The notes under the pieces: model-generated | What the model saw: the letters and a program-made list of their open reading frames with translations, nothing else | Told to the model about the DNA's origin: nothing | Databases searched by the model: none | In this document: positions 59,709 through 64,000 of the stretch, piece by piece | Layout: each line of letters begins with the position of its first letter | Position numbering within the stretch: the stretch's first letter is position 1 | Made by a program: the position numbers and the translations under genes | NCBI RefSeq assembly: GCF_042678405.1 | Contig: NZ_JBHTLI010000001.1 | Span: forward strand, 2,232,001 to 2,296,000 | Direction: 5' to 3' | From: Salegentibacter_A chungangensis | GTDB taxonomy: Bacteria; Bacteroidota; Bacteroidia; Flavobacteriales; Flavobacteriaceae | DNA: 64,000 bases

Positions 59709-60440
59709 ATGAAAAAAACAATTTTAATCCTGGCTACGGTATTATTAGGAATAAGTAGCGCCAACGCCCAATTTTTTGGAAATAAAAGAGTAAACGGGAA
59801 CGGAGAAATAACCACTCAAAACCGCAATACCTCTTCCTATGATGAAGTTAGTCTTCAGGGATCTATGGATGTGGAACTGGTGGCGGGAACTGAAGGGAAA
59901 CTAAAAGTGGAAGCAGAAAGCAACCTTCAGGAGTATATCCTGACCGAAGTTGAAGCGGGGGTTTTGAAGATCTCAGTTGAAAAAGGAGTGAATCTAAACC
60001 CTTCAAGAAATAATGAAATTAAAATCATTGTACCTTTTAAAGATCTTGAAGGTGTTTACTTAACAGGCTCGGGAGACATTAGAACTACCGATATGATCAA
60101 GGCCTCATCCTTTACAATGAAAGTTACCGGGAGCGGCGATATGAAAATTGAGGTGGAAGCAAATAATCTTGAAGGTAGCGTTACAGGATCGGGAGACATT
60201 CTTCTAAGAGGTAAAGCTAATGACTTTACCTGCAATGTAAACGGATCGGGAGATGTTAAAGCTTACGACCTTAAAGCTCAAAATGTAGTTGCCAGGATTT
60301 CCGGCTCAGGGGATATTCAGGTGTATGCATCAAAAAGTCTGGATGCCCGAGTTGCCGGATCAGGTGATGTAACCTACAGGGGGAATCCTGAAAAAGAGAA
60401 TTTTAAAACCGCAGGTTCAGGCTCTATAACTTCTAATTAA
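59709..60440 (+). CDS. Head-GIN domain (DUF2807) secreted protein
   Basis: Protein of 243 residues with a signal peptide (cleavage near NAQFF, about residue 20). Then the GIN domain: VSLQGSMDVELVAGTEGKLK, YLTGSGDIRTTD, MKVTGSGDMKIE, GSVTGSGDILLRGK, NGSGDVKAYDLKAQN, RISGSGDIQVYAS and AGSGDVTYRG, a regular beta-helix of GSGD turns. Function unknown; in flavobacteria such proteins pair with DUF4097-type proteins behind an ECF sigma. Last gene of the sigma operon; a terminator follows. Confidence 0.88.
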   Translation: MKKTILILATVLLGISSANAQFFGNKRVNGNGEITTQNRNTSSYDEVSLQGSMDVELVAGTEGKLKVEAESNLQEYILTEVEAGVLKISVEKGVNLNPSRNNEIKIIVPFKDLEGVYLTGSGDIRTTDMIKASSFTMKVTGSGDMKIEVEANNLEGSVTGSGDILLRGKANDFTCNVNGSGDVKAYDLKAQNVVARISGSGDIQVYASKSLDARVAGSGDVTYRGNPEKENFKTAGSGSITSN

Positions 60441-60473
60441 GAAACAGAAAAGCAGACAAAATTTATTAAGTTG

Positions 60474-60506
60474 CCCGGTTAGATTTACTTCTAGCCGGGT
60501 TTTTTA
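60474..60506 (+). terminator. Rho-independent terminator of the sigma/GIN operon
   Basis: Stem CCCGGTTAGA (60474-60483) / TCTAGCCGGG (60490-60499), then a T run. Confidence 0.8.
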
Positions 60507-61829
60507 TTCGGGTATTTTTGCCTTTGGCACCCTTATTAATAAAAATACTCCGGCAATAAAAAACAACACCAGGAACAGAATGGAATTCCTTATACTTCCT
60601 GTGATCTGTGCCACCATCCCGTAAAGAAACATCCCGATAACGATCCCTATCTTTTCTGAAACATCATAAAAACTGAAATAACTGGCGGTGTCTATAGCAT
60701 TTTCAGGAAGCATCTTAGAGTAAGTAGAACGTGAAAGCGACTGTATCCCGCCCATAACCAGTCCCACGCTGGCCGCAGCAATATAAAACTGAAAAGGTGT
60801 CACTATATAATAAGCGTAGCCGCAAATAGTGATCCAGATCAGGTTGATAAAAATAAGGGTTTTAATATTCCCAATTCTAATTGCAATTCTGGAAGTTAAA
60901 GTTGCACCAACAACCGCTACAAGTTGTATCAACAATATACTTACGATAAGACCTGTTGTGGCATCCTGCTCCCCCCAGTCGAGTTCTTCTATCCCAAAGT
61001 AAGTAGCAATCAGCATAATGGTTTGCACTGCCATACTATAGACAAAAAATGCGGTCAGATAAGATTTCAGCTGAGGATTATGTTTCAAGGAACCCCAGAT
61101 TTTTTTCAGTTCCCTGAATCCATTAAAAAGCACATGTCTGGTTAGTCCCGATCTCTTATTCCCTTTTGGTAAATAATAATAGGTATACTGGCTAAAGCCT
61201 ATCCACCATACTCCGGTAAGCACAAAAGACAGACGCGTTGGGAAGCCTTCATTCTCAAAACCGAACCATTCATATTTCAGGATCATCACCAGGCAAACTA
61301 CCAACAGAAGAACACTTCCAATATATCCCATTGAAAAACCCTTCGCACTAATCTTATCCTGCTGATCAGGAAAAGCGATATCGGGTAAATAAGAATTGTA
61401 AAACACCAGGCTGGCCCAGAATCCGATAAGGGCAAGAAAATAACATAGAAGCCCGAACCATAGATTCTCAAGATCAAACCAAAAAAGGCCGATACAGGAA
61501 AGTGCCCCCATATAACAAAAGAACTTCAGGAAATTCTTCTTATTACCTACATAATCAGCTATACCCGAAAGAAAAGGACTTATAAATGAGACCACCAGAA
61601 AGGCCGAAGCCGTTACATAGCTTATAAGTGTATCGTTATTAAAATCGAATCCCAGAAACCTTACGGTATCATCTATTTTGTTGCCTTCGGAATCTTTGAC
61701 TATAGTCAGGGCTCCATAGAAAATCGGAAAGATGGCTGAAGATATCACCAGACTATAAACCGAATTAGCCCAATCATAAAAAGCCCAGGCATTCAGCAGC
61801 TTTTTGTGACCCTTTGGAAGTTTCTTCAT
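60504..61829 (-). CDS. MFS transporter, UMF1 (Atg22-like) family
   Basis: The start at 61829 (MKKLPKGHKKLLNAWAFYDW) gives 441 residues; the frame continues 51 codons further upstream into the M48 gene's 3' end and is unlikely to be used. Twelve membrane helices. Typical UMF1 features: LLNAWAFYDWANSVYSLVIS at the N-terminus and the motif GGIQSLSRSTYSKMLPE in the second half. The Atg22/UMF1 family moves amino acids or unknown solutes. Minus strand, downstream of the M48 protease gene with a terminator between them. Confidence 0.88.
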   Translation of the reverse strand: MKKLPKGHKKLLNAWAFYDWANSVYSLVISSAIFPIFYGALTIVKDSEGNKIDDTVRFLGFDFNNDTLISYVTASAFLVVSFISPFLSGIADYVGNKKNFLKFFCYMGALSCIGLFWFDLENLWFGLLCYFLALIGFWASLVFYNSYLPDIAFPDQQDKISAKGFSMGYIGSVLLLVVCLVMILKYEWFGFENEGFPTRLSFVLTGVWWIGFSQYTYYYLPKGNKRSGLTRHVLFNGFRELKKIWGSLKHNPQLKSYLTAFFVYSMAVQTIMLIATYFGIEELDWGEQDATTGLIVSILLIQLVAVVGATLTSRIAIRIGNIKTLIFINLIWITICGYAYYIVTPFQFYIAAASVGLVMGGIQSLSRSTYSKMLPENAIDTASYFSFYDVSEKIGIVIGMFLYGMVAQITGSIRNSILFLVLFFIAGVFLLIRVPKAKIPE

Positions 61830-61843
61830 AGGCCTAAAAATAG

Positions 61844-61871
61844 AAAAAGCTGCCATAAACGGCAGCTTTTT
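61844..61871 (-). terminator. Rho-independent terminator of the M48 gene
   Basis: Stem AAAAAGCTGCC (61844-61854) / GGCAGCTTTTT (61861-61871). Confidence 0.8.
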
Positions 61872-61899
61872 GAATATTATTTTTTGGTTTGGAATCCGG

Positions 61900-62730
61900 T
61901 TACAGGTTTGTAACCCCATACTTACGTGCTTCGGCTTTAGCCTCAGGCGCCCATTTTTCAAGATTTCTGATCCTGGTCTCATTAGACGGGTGAGTACTTA
62001 AAAATTCCGGCGGAGCCTGTCCGTCGCTCTGAGCCTTCATCCTTCTCCAAAGATCGGCAGCTTCGTCAGGATCGTATCCTGCAATAGCCATCAGGGTAAG
62101 CCCAATCCTATCCGCTTCGGCTTCGTGGCTTCGGCTAAAAGGCAGCATTACACCAACGGTAGTTCCAAGCCCATAAGCCTGCGCAAAGATCTGCTGGGTT
62201 TGTTCGCTTTTTCCGCTTAAAGCTACCGTACCAGCTACGGCACCCAATTGCTGAAGCTGTGCGGCACTAAGTCTCTGTGCACCGTGATCGGCAAGAGCGT
62301 GGGCAATCTCGTGAGCCATAACTACTGCAAGCCCTGTTTCGGTTTCAGTAACATCAAGAATCCCGGTGTAGATCACTACCTTACCTCCAGGCATTGCAAA
62401 TGCGTTTTTCTGGTCATCTTTAACCAGATTGTATTCCCATTTAAAGTCTTTCAGGAAGCCCTGGTATCCGTTAGCATTAAGGTATCTCTCTGCCGCAGTC
62501 TCTATCTTCTCTCCCACTCTTTTCACCATTCGGGACTCCTCTGTTCCTCTTACAACTTCATTTTCTTCAAGGAAATTGTTGTATTGCTCAAAAGAAGCGG
62601 GGAACAACTGATCGTTAGAAACAAAGTTCAGGTTCTTCTCTCCGGTAAAAGGATTAGTTTTACATGCTACCACAAGCATAAGCACACTAATCGCTACAAA
62701 AGCATTTCTTAGTTTCATATTAAGTCTCAT
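61900..62730 (-). CDS. M48 family metalloprotease lipoprotein
   Basis: ATG at 62730 (or 62718) gives 276 (or 272) residues. Lipoprotein signal with Cys in VVACKTNPF. Peptidase_M48 domain: zinc motif VVMAHEIAHALADHGAQRL (HExxH, about 137-155), later acidic SHEAEADRIGLTLM with the third ligand Glu. Loosely related to the E. coli YcaL/LoiP-type periplasmic proteases that clear damaged outer-membrane proteins. An in-frame ATG at 62766 gives no extra signal sequence and is less likely. Confidence 0.88.
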   Translation of the reverse strand: MRLNMKLRNAFVAISVLMLVVACKTNPFTGEKNLNFVSNDQLFPASFEQYNNFLEENEVVRGTEESRMVKRVGEKIETAAERYLNANGYQGFLKDFKWEYNLVKDDQKNAFAMPGGKVVIYTGILDVTETETGLAVVMAHEIAHALADHGAQRLSAAQLQQLGAVAGTVALSGKSEQTQQIFAQAYGLGTTVGVMLPFSRSHEAEADRIGLTLMAIAGYDPDEAADLWRRMKAQSDGQAPPEFLSTHPSNETRIRNLEKWAPEAKAEARKYGVTNL

Positions 62731-62908
62731 AATTTGGTTTGTTTTGTTAAAATTACAAAAGCACATACTTCCTGCTCTCTTGTTTAAGTATGATTTAACA
62801 AATAGGTTAAAACCAAAAACAATACCAATTATTTTAAGAAGTCCGGAAATCGAATTTTCATTCTGTTTAGAAAAACTATTGATTAACTTGCAACTTTAAA
62901 TATTTATA

Positions 62909-63778
62909 ATGACCAAAACCAAGAAAGATCAAGTTCCGGTACACCGGCTGCTTGTCCCAAAATATATACTGATAACAGGAAAAATTTTAAGTACTGTTTC
63001 CACATTTCTTGCCAGCAGGTTTGCAGCAAGATTATTCCTTACCCCTTTCCGCTATAAACTACCTGAAAGGGAAAAATTAATGGACAGAGAAGCCAGAGAA
63101 ACAAAAATGGCTGTTCCGGAAATAAACAGGGAGATTGTGGTCTATGAATATGGGGATTCCCCAAAAAAAGTACTTCTGGTCCACGGTTGGAGTGGCCGCG
63201 GAACCCAGTTAGCCAAAATTGCCGAAGCATTGCTGGAAAAGGGATACAGCACGGTGAGTTTTGATGCCCCTGCCCACGGTAAAGCTCCCGGTAAAATTAG
63301 TATGATGCCCTTCTTTATAGAAAGCATTCATTTCCTTGATAAAAAGTTTGGTCCCTTTGAGGCAGTTATTGGTCATTCCCTGGGAGGAATGTCTACCCTG
63401 AAGGCTGTAAAGGATGGGCTCAAGACTAAAAAGATGATCCTTATAGGAACAGCCAACAGCGTTACCCATATTACAAGAGAGTTCGCCCGAAATCTCCAGA
63501 TGAAAGAAAAAGTTGCTGATAAGATGAAAAAGTATCTGGATGATAAGTTTGGAGAAGATATGGATCATTACTCAGGAGCGGTTTCTGCCGGGGGGCTGGA
63601 AACCCCGGCACTGGTGATCCACGATAAGACCGATGTGGATGTTCATTACAGCTCGGCCTATGAAATAGATGAGGCTCTGAATAACAGCGAGTTAGTTATA
63701 ACTTACGGACTCGGACATCGCCGTATTTTAGGAAATCCTGAAGTTATTAACAAAATAACAACGTTTATCACGGCATAA
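62909..63778 (+). CDS. Alpha/beta hydrolase
   Basis: Protein of 289 residues, no signal peptide. Fold landmarks: VLLVHGWSGRGTQLAKIAEA (oxyanion), VIGHSLGGMSTLKAV (nucleophile GHSLGG, Ser about 155), TPALVIHDKTDVDVHYSSAY (acid Asp) and GLGHRRILGN (catalytic His, about 273). Esterase- or lipase-like, substrate unknown. It begins 143 bases after the divergent M48 gene start; the next gene (MsrB-like) begins 25 bases after it. Confidence 0.88.
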   Translation: MTKTKKDQVPVHRLLVPKYILITGKILSTVSTFLASRFAARLFLTPFRYKLPEREKLMDREARETKMAVPEINREIVVYEYGDSPKKVLLVHGWSGRGTQLAKIAEALLEKGYSTVSFDAPAHGKAPGKISMMPFFIESIHFLDKKFGPFEAVIGHSLGGMSTLKAVKDGLKTKKMILIGTANSVTHITREFARNLQMKEKVADKMKKYLDDKFGEDMDHYSGAVSAGGLETPALVIHDKTDVDVHYSSAYEIDEALNNSELVITYGLGHRRILGNPEVINKITTFITA

Positions 63779-63803
63779 TCTTTGTAGCTTTAAAAATAAA
63801 AAA

Positions 63804-64000
63804 ATGAAAAAGCTATTTTTTTTACCAATTTTATTTCTCCTCTTTGCTTGCAATGGTAATGCCCAGAAAAAGTCTTCAGATAAAGCTGAAGAAAAGTTCG
63901 AGGTAACCAAAACGGAGCAGGAATGGAAAGAGGAACTTACCGAGGCCGAATTCCAGGTTCTACGAAAAGCTGCTACCGAAAGACCTTATTCCAGTGAGCT
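63804..64000 (+). CDS. msrB: Peptide-methionine (R)-S-oxide reductase MsrB-like lipoprotein, 3' truncated by window edge
   Basis: The first 65 residues are visible. A lipoprotein signal (MKKLFFLPILFLLFAC) is followed by the start of an MsrB-type domain: VTKTEQEWKEELTEAEFQVL, then RKAATERPYSSEL. The catalytic Cys and zinc Cys lie beyond the window. Reduces methionine-R-sulfoxide in proteins, here outside the cytoplasm. Possibly co-transcribed with the upstream alpha/beta hydrolase. Confidence 0.72.
   Translation, partial: MKKLFFLPILFLLFACNGNAQKKSSDKAEEKFEVTKTEQEWKEELTEAEFQVLRKAATERPYSSE

Noticed and set aside
61830..61982. N-terminal extension of the UMF1-type MFS protein to 61982
   Set aside because: The extra 51 residues overlap the M48 gene's end and a terminator and lack MFS character; the start at 61829 fits the conserved N-terminus.

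Overview
The window looks like a chromosomal segment of a marine-type Flavobacteriaceae (Bacteroidota), possibly of the Gramella/Salegentibacter/Zunongwangia group. The support is the divergent block of lon, cmk and rpsA next to an ECF sigma factor and a head-GIN-domain operon, together with many short lipoproteins, DUF302, DUF2255, DUF3616 and Coa1-like proteins and low G+C. The genus is an inference.

Region 1 (1 to about 18.3 kb, relics to about 22.3 kb) is the striking part. It is a dense, strictly one-directional array of 20 or more small units, each made of one gene (once two) followed by a 120-135 bp imperfect palindrome. The palindromes have every hallmark of integron attC recombination sites: a 5' RYYYAAC-like box, a 3' GTTRRRY-like box, inner arms that pair, and extrahelical bases. 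The first bases of each unit are the reverse complement of the box at the end of the same unit, not of the neighbouring one, as expected if each unit is excised as a circle. No tyrosine recombinase (IntI) is encoded in the window. Sites are crisp on the left and decay to the right, so attI and the integrase, if present, should lie left of base 1; otherwise this is a stand-alone cluster of attC sites. Cargo is mostly lipoproteins, small membrane proteins and unknowns, plus an RsgA GTPase, RDD, DUF5996, thioredoxin-like, VOC, SRPBCC (twice), FkbM methyltransferase, a tandem pair of serine hydrolases, a Ca2+/cation antiporter and a CDF transporter.

Region 2 (18.6 to 45 kb) is ordinary accessory chromosome with higher G+C: a porin, an AraC regulator, an MpaB-type oxygenase, a PqqB-like hydrolase, a TetR/MDR/PfpI operon with an operator palindrome, a fucosyltransferase-like protein, two sensor kinases, methyltransferase/GNAT, Kelch, asparagine-synthase-like, VOC, CAT-like, DUF3616, an alpha/beta hydrolase, a CDF-like transporter and a GH20-like protein. 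The large PAS kinase (41.8-44.8 kb) is followed by a response regulator gene inactivated by a stop at codon 2 and two frameshifts.

Region 3 (45.5 to 50.2 kb) is a forward run of DUF302, a small conserved protein, a cation P-type ATPase, two rhodaneses, a YgaP-like membrane protein and an OsmC protein, which suggests ion and sulfur/redox homeostasis. Region 4 (50.2 to 64 kb) is core-like: a metalloprotease lipoprotein, rpsA, cmk and lon on the minus strand; a sigma factor, its putative membrane partner and two surface/periplasmic beta-rich proteins on the plus strand; then an MFS transporter, an M48 protease, an alpha/beta hydrolase and the start of an MsrB lipoprotein cut by the right edge. 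No rRNA, tRNA, CRISPR array or insertion sequence was recognised.
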